Below, piece by piece: positions 48,009 to 63,654 of a DNA stretch of 64,000 nt. Positions within the stretch are counted from its first letter, which is position 1; each line of letters starts with the position of its first letter. Source of the DNA: Pelobates cultripes (lineage: Eukaryota; Chordata; Amphibia; Anura; Pelobatidae); contig OW240916.1 in the NCBI GenBank assembly GCA_933207985.1, positions 134,618,430 to 134,682,429 on the forward strand. The letters run 5' to 3'. The notes below the pieces were generated by a model. That model made no database searches and had not been told where the DNA came from. It saw nothing but the letters and a program-made list of their open reading frames with translations. The translations under genes and the position numbers were made by a program.

Positions 48009-48460
48009 ACACCCTGACACACTCATACACACACTCACACAAGTAATTCTTTTTTTTTTAATCTCCAGCCACCCTCCTGTTAGCTTACCTTGCGTGCCAG
48101 GAGGGTGGCTTGGAGTCCTGCTACTGTGGGAGTGAGGGGTCTGGAGCTCTTCATGCTCCTCTCCCTCCCATGTTGTCTCTTTGCAGGATGCTGGGAGGAA
48201 GTGATAGGCTGTCACTTCTTCCCAGCCGGCCGACATTACAGGTGCCCGGTCGCAGTCTTAAGGGACCGCAGCACTCGACTGGGTTCCTGTTGAGCAGTAA
48301 AGTTTTCCCGGTGCTATAATCATAGCATCAGGGAAATATTCTGCAGCACTCGTGTGCACGTTGCGGTGACTAGTGAAACCATTTTAAAACAGCAGGCGGG
48401 AGACAACAGGACACTCCTGACACCATAACCACTACTGTGCACTATAACGGTTAGATTAAT
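45513..48460. mobile_element. TG-minisatellite transposon split by a retroelement
   Basis: The left end CAGTGGTTCCCAAACTTTTT is a common hAT-type terminus. A TG-rich minisatellite with a unit of about 37 bp (GGGGTGTGTTTGTATGTGAT and so on) stands at 45,695-45,820, ends in (AT)n (45,820-45,856), and resumes at 47,707. After it come a CA-rich part (47,780-48,050) and the GGAGGGTGGCTTGGAGTCC block. The retroelement at 45,857-47,699 separates the two parts. Confidence 0.45.
45857..47699 (-). mobile_element. Internally deleted non-LTR retroelement
   Basis: On the minus strand it begins at about 47,699 after TTAAAAAAAGA, an L1-endonuclease-like target. It has an ATGGCGCCCGCACTCGAG start followed by a broken, Arg/Lys-rich ORF1-like part (47,199-47,620). 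It ends with AATAAA and an A-rich tail at 45,857-45,890. AAAAAAAGA is repeated at both ends, a probable 9-base target duplication in low-complexity sequence. No endonuclease or reverse-transcriptase part is present. Confidence 0.45.
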
Positions 48461-49021
48461 TTGCCAAACTGACAAAACAGTGGAGCTCATATCCCTGTCT
48501 TCAATCCATGTCAGTCAGACAGCAAGGAAGTTCAGGTTCTGGCTTTTATACCAATTCATCCCAATGAGTTGGTATGTCACTGCTGATGTGGTAGGACCTG
48601 CAGGCGTTTCTCCCTTAAAGCAAGCACTTGCAAATGTTAACATAGTTTTTGTCATGACACGGCTATAATGTGCACCCCCAGCGCCAATCATCACAGAGAC
48701 AAGGACCGTAATATACTAGATTGCCTACTTACAACCAGATGAGGATGATGATGGGCTCTAGCTGCAGTCTGGCTCCACTGGTCTGGTGCAGAACAAAAAT
48801 CAATATTCTGGGAGAACGGGAAGCAGCTCCATTTTTTGGGGGTCCTTTACACAGCTCAAGGTCTGGGTCCCAGGGTCCACCTTCATGTTCCACCAATAAG
48901 TTTGTTCGCAGGGGGTGGAGTGTGTAAGGGATGTCCTGATATGTGTGTAAGGAATGCATTGTGTGAAATTGTGTGTGTATGTGTAAGGGCTGCAAGGGCC
49001 TGATTTTTTTCCCAGTCCGGC

Positions 49022-49033
49022 CCTGTATGTATG

Positions 49034-49116
<83 letters not shown>

Positions 49117-49127
49117 GTATATGTTAA
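49022..49127. repeat. Long (AT)n microsatellite
   Basis: TGTATGTATGTAT leads into about 37 AT units (49,038-49,111), closed by GTATATGTATATG. The long YIYIYI-type frame across it is an artefact. Confidence 0.95.
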
Positions 49128-49224
49128 GCTCACCTTGTACAGAGCATAAGGTACCCAGCTCTGAGGTAGAAAAGCCTCACGCTCCCACACATTTCACATA
49201 AACACACCCCTGTATTGCCACACC

Positions 49225-49254
49225 TTTTATTCCAGAAGTTTGGTCCTTAAGGGG
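49225..49254. repeat. Half copy of the 72-bp CCCCTTAAGG element
   Basis: CCTTTTATTCCAGAAGTTTGG followed by TCCTTAAGGGG and TTAA matches the right half of the elements at 6,868 and 14,227. Its left half is missing. Confidence 0.6.
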
Positions 49255-49258
49255 TTAA

Positions 49259-49796
49259 AGGAACACTATATGGTCAGGAACACAAACATGTTAAAACCAC
49301 TATCCAGCCCCCTTGGCCTCCCTAAAGATAGTAAAATCTTACTTGTATTCAGGTCTGAAGCTGCTGCCTCTGCATGTGAACTTCCTCTGACCTCATCAGA
49401 AGTGGTGGATTGATCCAATCACAATGCTTCCCCATAGGTTTGGCTGAGACTGATAAGGAGGCAGATCAGGGGCAGAGCCAGCACAATTCAAACATAGCCC
49501 TGGCCAATCAGCATCTCTTCATAGAAATGGTTGAATCAATGAATCTCTATGAGGAAAGTTCAGTGTCTGCATGTGGAGACACTGAATGTTTGGATGTATT
49601 TTAGGCAGCCATGACCCAGGAAGGATCTCTAACAGCCATCTGAGGAGTGGCCAGTGAAGTTATCACTAGGCTGTAATATAAACACTGCATTTTCTCTGAA
49701 AAGACAGTGTTTACAGCAAAAAGCCTGAAGGTAATGATTCTACACACCAGAACAAATGCAATAAACTGTAGTTGTTCTGCTGATAATAGTGTCCCT
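49259..49796. repeat. TTAA-bounded miniature element
   Basis: TTAA flanks at 49,255-49,258 and 49,797-49,800. The ends are AGGAACACTATATGGTCAGG and TGATAATAGTGTCCCT. It shares the AATCAGCATCTCTTCATAGA block with 18,150 and 32,380. It abuts the half element before it, sharing the TTAA. Confidence 0.65.
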
Positions 49797-49800
49797 TTAA

Positions 49801-50720
49801 CATCAATAGGTTTATAGAACCAATATTCAACCAATATTCAAAATGTTTACTATTATTTTGACACTTACAGATCAATAACACAATAACTATATGATCAGCA
49901 AGTAATCAGTGATCTAAACAAAACTATGCATTTTAATCCGTAAACCCAAAAAATTTTTCAAAAAAATAACAGGTTAAAATAACCATGTGAAACTGTTTGA
50001 TGATCCGAAAGATTCTGTTGTATTTTCACACAGCCTTTGTACCTTAATGCAATCTATGATAACTGTTTAAACAGCTTAACAAACATCCATATTTTCTTAT
50101 CTTCAACTAACTTTGCAGATCTGTGTTTTGCAAAAAAAAATTCTTTTAAAAAATCCCTGAAATAATAGTCATCATTCTTTTCCTTCAATGGCTTTACACA
50201 CCTCCTGAGTTACATGGTAATAAAGGTTGGGGGAATAAAAGATACCAATTCAACATTTCACACTCTTGGTTAAACACAACAGCTGTTGTGGAAAAAATCC
50301 CAGACAATTTCAATACTATTTCTCTCAATGGGCATCCACCATGAGGCTGAGAGCATCAGTGGCCAAACCTTACTTATATTGCAGTGCAGAGAAACTGGGG
50401 GCAGTGTGTCATCCCCCACTTCCGGGTTAAACAGTTACAAAATAGTGTCACCCCGAACAGTAACAAAGCACACAGAAATTCCTGCTCCCATAACAACTTA
50501 AATAATTTTATTGTTTTGGGAGTGGGAGCATCCCTTTAATAAATTGCAACCTTTGACAAATCAGTTGGGAAAATGTGTTACATTTGGTAATAGTATTGCA
50601 GTAACCTAAGCGTGCCATAGAAAAAAAACAATTTACCCCACCATCATCATTTATTTATTTTTTAAATGATTTCATCATTGCTAATAAAGATTTCATTTGC
50701 CAATTCACAAACACCCCTAG
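49801..50720. other. Intergenic DNA downstream of KANK1 without a recognised gene
   Basis: AT-rich sequence. A GGGAGCATCCCTTTAA end near 50,519-50,539 suggests an unresolved miniature element. I see no exon. Confidence 0.45.
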
Positions 50721-50732
50721 ACGGCCAGGCGT

Positions 50733-50827
50733 GTCCAAAAGGTAGATCTCCAGATGTGCCATTCTAAAAGCATCATGGGAGTTGTAGTTCTACAAGATCT
50801 GTGGATCTACCTTTTGGGCACACCTAC
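50733..50827. repeat. Palindromic hAT-like miniature element
   Basis: TGTCCAAAAGGTAGATCTCCAGAT is answered by ATCTGTGGATCTACCTTTTGGGCA. The core GCATCATGGGAGTTGTAGTT is shared with 54,743-54,862 and, inverted, with 29,222-29,335. Confidence 0.7.
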
Positions 50828-51179
50828 TCTAGACAATTGGGTTAGAGGGAGGGAGAGAATGTAACTAAAGCCGACATGTCACCCTTACGGCATGTTCAGT
50901 TGGTCTAATCTCTGCTCTTCCGGTAACCTGATCTGCTGGCAACAAGTGGTGCTAGGATTCTGTTTCCTGCCTACTGCTGATCGTTTATCTGCTCAGCTTG
51001 CTGAATTATGTCTCAGCATTTGCACGGTTACAGATATAGACAGCACATCCACATATTCTACTTCCTTGACCTCATTGCAGCACTGACAGATGTAGAAGTA
51101 TATATACCCTTGCTTTTCCCTACACTGATCAAGCATCCTACAGGGGTTTAAAGTTTTTGTTTCAGATACAATTTTAAAC

Positions 51180-51275
51180 ATAAAAACATAGAACGTGACG
51201 GCAGATAAGAACCATTTGGCCCATCTAGTCTGCCCAAACATATTTAAATGTTTCTATCATATCCCCCTGTCTCGT
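51180..51275 (-). mobile_element. Internally deleted copy of the CR1-like 3' repeat
   Basis: AACATAGAACGTGACGGCAG to CATCTAGTCTGCCCA matches 4,402-4,459. It then jumps directly to TATTTAAATGTTTCTATCAT, which matches 4,735-4,756. About 275 bases of the fuller copy are missing. Confidence 0.75.
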
Positions 51276-51914
51276 CTTTCCTCCAAGCTATACATGTTTC
51301 AGCATTGTTTCAACATTCTTTTCTGTTTTGATACATTTGAGAAAAATTCAGTGTTATTTTACTATATTATTTTATTATAAATGGGAGCTATAAATTAAAC
51401 CTTCCTTGGTGTTTGTTTCAGTGGTTTGGCACACTGAACATAGCTAGTTCGAGTTTATTAATAGAAAGGTAGTAAGAGAACTGATGTGTTTGCCATTCTG
51501 CATCAGTGAGAATTATCACTGAACTGTGACCTTTCTCTTACCGGAAAGCATATTTGCCACAAACTGATTAGTGAAATATTTGTTCTCAGTTTCTAAGCTG
51601 CCGGCCTTTCCTGCCCACACATAGATGTTTTTGCCCACATGGCCAGTTTCAGGAAAAAGGTTTGTTAAACATTTCACTATAATGCACAGTGTTTTAACCG
51701 TTTTTTCAGGTGCTGAAATAATTTACTTTTCATTATTTTAACTAATTTTATTTGTAAGCGTTTAAGAGTTTTTCTATTAAAACAGAAGGCCTAGGTAGAA
51801 CAAAATGTTTCTAAGTGAAATGCTATAGTTATTAGTTCCTACCAAAGCACAGAAAATAAAATTTACCTTGCATAGTTTTTTAATTATTTAAAAAGTGAAT
51901 AAAAATAATGGGGA

Positions 51915-52957
51915 AAAAAGTCATGATGACAGTTTATTGAGAAAATATGGCAAGAGTCTAAGGCACTTCAAACACTTAAACATACAACTCGAGAAGAAAA
52001 GTGACAGGGTACTATTATATAAATATGCATAGACGTCAACATCTTGTTAGGCTTGCTAGCAGAGAGTGAATACAGTAACTGTGAGGCAAGCTGTCAGATT
52101 TTAAAAAAATACACAGAACTACATGTATTTAAAAAATATAGGTACAGTACATGCACCTTCTCTTACGGATTAAAAAATATATGCAGAAACAATGAATTAC
52201 TTAACATTTGTAGATATTATAGACTCCAATATAAAAGTTATATATATTACATCCAGTCCTGAAGACAGTACTTATTTTTTTAGTCCAATCAGATCTACTG
52301 AGGCTCCTTTTTTACACTTTACATTTAAAAAGACATAGCTGTCAGGGTGGCTCAATCACCGAACACGGGTGCATACAAATGAGGAGGGTGGGAGGCATAA
52401 GTGTTTCAACTTGTGATCTTCCAGTTGGAGATGGTTAATAAGTTTGACTGTCACAGCTAAGTAGCAGGGGGCCCTCATTGTATTACATAGAAGCAGAAAT
52501 GAGCAATACTTCGGAATGCCAGGTGTAGAGCAGGGGTGATAAACAGTTTAATACATATAAATAGTGATATTAAGCTTAAGATAATGCAACAGCCACTATG
52601 GCACTTTGTCTTCAGATGTGTCAAGGCAAATACATTTTGATAGCTAAAGTTCCAGGATTTTTTAAGAATGCCTTTCACACACAATCAACATGCTTGTTAA
52701 GTATCCATGATACGGCCGATGTGCAGAAGCACAGTCACGACATTACAGAGAGAGTTCCAGTTTAAACTTGCAAGATTTAGTCATATATACACACACATAT
52801 TGCTTCAGTCTGCTGGTGCGTTTAGGCACAAGACATGTACATTCAGTATCTGTCGCTGGAAACAGTAACAGTTAGCAGCAGCTTGAAGATGGCAAAAATG
52901 TTTGTCTTTTATAAAAAATATTCTTATATTAAATGTTCAGTCATGTCTCCACCACAA
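51915..52957 (-). other. KANK1: KANK1 3' untranslated region (predicted)
   Basis: The region downstream of the KANK1 stop codon on the minus strand has no other gene. A minus-strand AATAAA at 51,938-51,933, within CTCAATAAACTGTCATC, is the first convincing polyadenylation signal I see, giving a 3' UTR of about 1.04 kb. An earlier or later site is possible. Confidence 0.5.
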
Positions 52958-53023
52958 TCAATTATCATATGGGGTTCGCTGTGTAGGACTTGGTGGAAGT
53001 TTCCTCCCCATTCTAGGAGTACC
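52958..53023 (-). CDS. KANK1: KANK1 last coding exon
   Basis: The exon encodes the C-terminal tail of KANK1: 21 residues and TGA at 52,960-52,958. It follows a TTTTTTGCAG acceptor in phase 0. The tail G-T-P-R-M-G-R-K-L-P-P-S-P-T resembles the G-T-P-R-L-G-R-K...S-P tail of mammalian KANK1, which follows the last ankyrin repeat. The final residues (R-T-P-Y-D-N) differ from mammals. Confidence 0.9.
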   Translation of the reverse strand, partial: GTPRMGRKLPPSPTQRTPYDN

Positions 53024-53319
53024 CTGCAAAAAAAAACCAAACAAAAACAATTACAAATGTGCAATATAATGTATAATTATTCAGCCGGGGAACACAAAAA
53101 CGTATAACTGAAAAAAATATTAGGACATGCTTTATTATATTATAATTTAGGTAAATATGATTTTTATTGTTTGTTACGTGTTATAATTCCAATACGCATA
53201 TATATGAAACAGTTAAGCAATCAGACAATGAGACTCACAGGTCTCTGAGCAAACTGTGGCTGTTGGTACATTAAGGCTCTTTATGTAGGACTCGCAGGTC
53301 CTTCAGGTCATTTTACGCC

Positions 53320-54290
53320 ATGTTTAGATCTGGTTTATAACTTCTCATTAGGGTTATATTATCTGTCTGCAGGTGTTTGGTGTTTTTGTGCAGGGTGTGG
53401 TGCTCCTATTATGTTATGTGATTGTGGTGGTCATCCGGGTGTATTGTGTTTTCCGTAACGGCCCTTTTCTAGAGTGAGTGAGCTTCACTCATGTGTTAGT
53501 CTCCAATGTGGTCCATTGCTGTCATCGTTTTGATGTTGCCTGAGGTGGACACATAGGTTCATTATCATACATCATTTCACTTTTGTCATTTATTCCACTT
53601 ACCATATTGAGAGATAGGGTAAACCGTTATTAGCATGTTGTCGTTCCTCGTGGGGTTTACGGCTCAGCCTTGTTGTGTGTGTGCGTTTGTTAGCTGTTTC
53701 TACTTCAAGCTTGTGTTTGGTATTATCCAGAGGTCTAATCGAGCTTGTTCATGTGTGCGTTATGTATGTGTGAGAGAGTGTGTGCATGAAGTGTTTAGTT
53801 TATTCGTTCTCCTAGTGTCTCGTTCTGTTCGCGTGTCGTGGGGTGTATTCTTATCATTGAGCGTGTGTGTCACTTTTGGGGGGGGGGAGGACAGTCACAG
53901 TATGGGAAGTTGTCTTGTGTGTATTGGTTGGGTGTGGGTATGTTTGAAGTTGTGTTTATTTATTAGATTTCCGAGCTTCGTGTCCCATTCCTTATGTTTG
54001 CAAGGGTGTCCATTCTCGTCTGCTGTCCCCTAGTTCAGTGTTTATCCTGGAGGTGGGTGTCTTCCCCTCTGTCAGCGTCCATCCTTGCCTTACTATGAAT
54101 TTGTGTGGGGGGTCAAGGGTGTATTTTATATTATGGCAGTATGAGGATGTTGGTGAGAAGTGTATGTGTAGGAAGTTGGGTGAGAAAGTAGGGTGGGGCG
54201 GGAAGGGGTGTGCGGGGGAGTTGGATGCTCTCCCTCAGTCCCGGACCCCGCCAGCCGCACCATCGAGCCCCGATTATATTCTAATTTAAT
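53320..54290 (-). repeat. Strand-biased GT-rich block in the last KANK1 intron
   Basis: For nearly 1 kb the plus strand is rich in G and T and poor in A and C, unlike the flanks. On the minus strand a CpG-containing start near 54,290 and AATAAAAATC near 53,160 would fit a retroelement remnant such as a LINE 3' part or solo LTR. I could not identify ends or a family. The 132-codon frame at 53,635-54,033 reflects the composition. Confidence 0.35.
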
Positions 54291-54742
54291 GCGTAAAATC
54301 AGCCTTTTAGTTAAAAGATATCTTTGGATCCCACTTTCCCATCCATCTTATTTTTCTAAAAAAAATAAAATGTGTTCTGCAGAAACAAAATTTTTTTTTG
54401 TTTAATCAGTTTTAATTAAAAAAAAGATAAGTAAAAAGTGCAGTCACCATGCTTTTCTAATATGATAAATCTGAGCTTTAAGGAATACTCTATAATCTCT
54501 AAATCTCACTGTAATCATTTTATTGTTAAATATGCTTCTGGGTATTTCTCCCCAAGGTATTTTTTTTACTGACCAGGTGCCTGGCCCTTCTATTTGGGTA
54601 ATGCTGAAAATAAGCCCACCCCTAGGGATAACAAGCTCACATTGCTGTCCAGGGATGGAAGGCTTTGGGCAGCAGGGAGAGTCATGGCTTTGGTCAAACT
54701 GCTCAGTAACAGTTTGACAGAAATGGTTATAAAGCAGGCATT

Positions 54743-54862
54743 CCCATAAAGTAGATGCCCAGATGTTTTAAAACTACAGCTTTCACGAGGCTTTGTCATT
54801 CTGAATGCATGCAAAGCATCATGGGAGTTGTAGTTCTACAACATTTGGGCACCCCTGTAATA
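54743..54862. repeat. hAT-like palindromic miniature element
   Basis: GTAGATGCCCAGATGTTTTA is answered by CTACAACATTTGGGCACCCC, with the core GCATCATGGGAGTTGTAGTT. It is the same family as 50,733-50,827. Confidence 0.6.
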
Positions 54863-54973
54863 GAGTTTCTGTACAAATTACAGATAAGATGGTTACATAT
54901 TGCGGTGTTAATATTAATTGTAAGAACTTCGTTAATAAAACACTTTATAATATACAGAACAAATAGATAGTTA

Positions 54974-59786
<4,813 letters not shown>

Positions 59787-59874
59787 CACATCCTTGGTTG
59801 CCAACGCCCTTGGGTCATCCACTGCATCCTTCAGAAGATTGCAAGCCGATAACATCTTTTCACTTAACTCATAT
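59787..59874 (-). CDS. KANK1: KANK1 short exon upstream of the ankyrin domain
   Basis: The 88-bp exon has one base completing an Arg codon plus 29 codons. It encodes Y-E-L-S-E-K-M-L-S-A-C-N-L-L-K and then D-P-R-A-L-A-T-K-D-V, a helix typical of KANK proteins just before the ankyrin domain. Acceptor ACACAG and donor GTAAGT. Its phase joins the preceding acidic exon and the following exon without a gap. Confidence 0.94.
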
Positions 59875-62618
59875 CTGTGTAGGACATACACTAATTAAAC
59901 AAATGTGTTCATTTTAAAGCTGCAGTAATGAACACTTCACTGCTACAAGAGGATTCCTTTAGGCTACATATGAGAATGCGTAGTAATTTAACTGAAAATC
60001 AAAGGGACTCTCTATAAGCACCCGGACAACTTCATTTCACTGAAGCAGTCTGCCTGCCATGTACCTCTAGTTTAACCTTGTAAGTGAAAACATTGGCATT
60101 CTGCATGAAAGGCAATGTTTACATTGCAGATATTCAATGCTTCTCGTGGTTGTCACTCTGACAGTGACTAGAGGTACTTCTGACTAAATAGCGTAATAGA
60201 GTAAAACTCGGTTTTTACAATCAGATAGTCTCATAAAGAACATCTGATTGGTATAGTGAAGCGTTTTGCTGTGCCTGCGCACTTGTCTCTCAGTACTTTC
60301 CTACTGGAAGGCATTAGATTGGCTGAGATACTCTATCTCAGGCAAAGAGGCGAAGCTTCCCCACAGACACCTGCATGGAGAGGGCTGAAAGGAAAGTAAA
60401 ACTCACATTTTAAACCCTCACACGGTGTAGGGAATGTTAATACAGTAAAATAAAAACTATAGCATTAGGAATACATGTTTCTATTTCTAATGTTCCTTTA
60501 TGTTTTATCAACATGAAAAGAAGACAGGTTTATGGTTCTTGATGGAGATCATACTAGTGATAATAGATGTGCTATTACAGGCTGTTAGCATATCATGTAC
60601 GTATAGAGTAGAGAAGACGAAGAAAAAAAAAAAGGAGGGAGTGATGCATAAAATACATCACCAATGCAGGGTCCTGCATACAAGACTTGAATGACGTACT
60701 CCATCATACAAAATAAAATAGTCCTTTACTCAGAAACACGATAATATTTGGAAATAATGTGCGGGAGGGGTGTACAAAGCAGGGTGAAGCCAATGTGTTT
60801 CGTACAAGTCCTGTATGCAGGACCCATCACTGGTGATGCATTGTATGTCTAGGGGGAGGAGAACCCACCTGTTTGCACTCTCATATGGTAGGACCTTTGT
60901 TATTTTAGAATTTATAACACTTTGCCACTGCACTATTCAATTTTGGAGAATGATGCACGATTGACTCATTCAGAATGAGACAATTACGACAAGGGGTGCA
61001 TATCACTTTAACAGAAAACTGTTGAATTTTCTATATTCAGGTTATTGTAATATGTGCAGTGCCATTTTACATCTAATATACTTTTTCTGTTTATTAATAT
61101 TTTAGAGTTTCACTTCTGCTGAAAGAATTAGTGTTAATTATGACAGCAAAAATTTATTTAGTTTTAGTCTGTCTTTAGACTAAAAATGTTTTTTGTCATA
61201 ATCACTTTATATTTATTTATAGTATTGTTTTTGTTACTTAATACTTGGTTTTGATGAAAACTACTATGAAAATATCTCATCAGTGAAATTAACACTGGTA
61301 TTTACCTTGTATAACATATATTTAGGGTACCATTTGGTTTTGTTAATGGTCTGTGAAATCTGTTCTTAAAGCACTTTGCTGACAAGTACACAAAAAGCTT
61401 TATTCATTTTAACCTTAAATGAACCAAATCCAGTTATTGCCAAGATGTTCCCACAGTAGGTAATTGGATAAAAAGGATTTAACATGGTTTGTGTTTTAGA
61501 GTCCTCCTGCCTTGTCAAGAAAATCTAAAAAGACAATGTGTTCCTTGACTTAGTTTGATTGAGTATGGGAACAAGGGGAGGAAATCACTGTATCACTTCT
61601 TGCATTACATACACCGATCAGCCAACATTAAAACAACCTGCCTAAAATAACTCATCTCCTTGAGGTCATGCAAGAGATAATCTAGGATAATTTGCATAAT
61701 GTTATACACATTTTTGCAGAATGTGTCAGTCATGACCACCTGCACTTTAACTACACACCTTGTCTCCATTTTGGAAGGATGTGCTTAAAAACCTAAAAAG
61801 GAAAGGTTTGGTAAAATAGGGGTTGCTATAAACACCTATATCATCTTTAAAGGCAAAGTAACTTTTAAAGCCTGGCTTGTAAATTAATGCCACAGAGGGC
61901 ATTAGTGAAAGCTGTGCAGTGGGTGAAAGCTGTGCAGTTAATGAAGCGGATGTCAGTAAACCATCTAATAACACAGATGGGCAGCTGGTACCAGCATGGG
62001 ATGTCATATTCTATGACCTGGTGTCTATCTAATATACGGCTGCCAGACAGGCTAGGAAAAGCAGGAAGGGAGGCTATGCTGCCTGATGCATAGCAATCCA
62101 GCTTCCCCACAGCAAGGATCTTCTATTCCTCCTCTCTATGAAAGATAAGGAGAGGGGAGGAGAATATTATTACTAGGTATGAATGCCTCTGTATATATAT
62201 ATGCGTGACTGTGTGAGAGTATGTGTGTGCACACTTGAGCAGATGTGTGTGAGCTTATGTGTGTGCATCTGAGTAACAGGAGGTGGTGTGTGCATGCATT
62301 TGTGCAAGACGATGTCTTTAAGAGTGTACTTCTTGTTGTGTATATGTGTGCGAGGATGTGCCTCACCATGTGTGATGGAGGGGTGAGTCATGGTGTGTTC
62401 TTGTGAGACTCACTGTGTGTTTGGGTTTATGGCGTTATCTATGTCAGGTGTATGAACATCTGTGTGTGTGTATAGGTTAGCAGTGGGGTGACTGGAGACG
62501 GGTCCTTTAAGGCCAAATTTGACTAATTTGGGAAACAAAACATCAGTTTATATTGCAGCCACAAATCAGTGTGCCAATTTAGCATACTGACAAAACCAGA
62601 AAACCACACAAGCCATAC
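59875..62618 (-). other. KANK1: KANK1 intron (2.74 kb) with several repeats
   Basis: A phase 2 intron. A miniature element spans about 60,001-60,490 (AAAGGGACTCTCTATAAGCAC start, TAATGTTCCTTTA end). A large inverted repeat is at 60,648-60,845. Near 61,612 CACCGATCAGCCAACATTAAAACAACCTG resembles a widely dispersed fish/frog repeat. TG-rich simple sequence lies at 62,190-62,480. No exon is missing by phase. Confidence 0.75.
60648..60845. repeat. Inverted repeat with arms of about 36 bp
   Basis: ACATCACCAATGCAGGGTCC with TGCATACAAGACTTG (60,654-60,688) is answered by CAAGTCCTGTATGCAGGACC with CATCACTGGTGATGCA (60,806-60,841). The arms are about 85% complementary and the spacer is about 120 bases. 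Confidence 0.7.
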
Positions 62619-62831
62619 CTTTCTCTAATTTCTACTTTTTCTGGTTCTTTCTCTTCTACATCCTTCTGATTTTTTTCTTCCTCCCCTGTGAAATCTTTTT
62701 GCCCACTTGCAATGCCGCGATAAATCTCGGCAGAATCCTCATTAAAGACTTCCTCTTCTTCACCTTCATCATCTGACTCAGTTGATGAGCTTTCATCAGA
62801 ACTTGACTCATCACTAGATGTAGTTTCATAA
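62619..62831 (-). CDS. KANK1: KANK1 exon: acidic Ser/Glu-rich linker
   Basis: This 213-bp exon begins with one base completing a codon, has 70 codons and ends with two bases before GTATGG. After the TTTTTCAG acceptor it reads [11 protein letters not shown], then [10 protein letters not shown], and a Lys/Glu-rich helix ending E-I-R-E. KANK1 has such a low-complexity acidic stretch before the ankyrin domain. The composition gives less specific evidence than the ankyrin exons, but the phase and position fit. Earlier exons (KN motif, coiled coil) lie beyond the right edge. Confidence 0.88.
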
Positions 62832-63640
62832 CTGAAAAATTTGGTAAATGTTAAAGGGTTAAAAAACAAAACCAAAAAACAAAAAAACAGGTTAAATAGT
62901 CCTAGAGCAACAGGATATCATTTTAATACATTTGTAAGGACTATGCAGCTGGTTTTCTGAGTAGTGGCATATTTAACTGGTACCTCTGCTGTGAAATAAG
63001 GTTAGTGCTGTGCCCAGCACACAGGAACTCCCCTCTGATACTAAAATGCATTCACTGTCATCAAAATTAGATTTTCTATTCATACCCATGATATTTACAA
63101 TAAGCAGCTATTTCAGATCAGTGGAATGGTCTTTAATAATGTCTTTATAGAATAGAGTGGCTCAAATGGCGGTAGTACGTCTTCCATGACTTATTTTACA
63201 CCCTCTTATAGATTATAACATGAAAGAATCCTCAGATACACAGGATTCGGGAGTACGCTAAGCTACCATTCTGTATTGTAGATGCTTGTGAAGACTTCAA
63301 AAGAAAAACATCAAAACATGGAAATGAACTTTTCCCTGATTTGCTTGACTTGTGTTTCATAAAATACAGCAAACAGCCAAATGAATTAGCAAGAGGATCA
63401 GTTGTCAAGACATGTGCAGTGTCTACTGCTGGTCACATAATCTTTACAAGCATCCACTTGACCTCTTTCTTCCTGCCTGGTTGCTCAATGTGTATAATTT
63501 TAAACCATTGTAAATGGTTTCGTACCAGGTGCAGAAATTGGTAAATAGGAGCCCTGTCCCGAATACCCATGGAATGTTATCTGAACTGTATTTCTTAAAA
63601 GGACATTAAAACGTCAGAACCGTTATTGAAAACACAAACA
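62832..63640 (-). other. KANK1: KANK1 upstream intron, no exon recognised
   Basis: Sequence upstream of the acidic exon. The plus-strand open frame at 63,341-63,544 has no recognisable domain. The next KANK1 exon must end two bases into a codon, and no such exon is evident in the window. Confidence 0.65.
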
Positions 63641-63654
63641 CAGATGAACAGTAT

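Noticed and set aside
47640..48236. A 198-codon minus-strand frame rich in Cys, Val and Tyr
   Set aside because: It is the translation of TG/CA and AT simple repeats.
48729..49190. A 153-codon minus-strand frame with a long Tyr-Ile run
   Set aside because: The run is the (AT)n microsatellite in translation.
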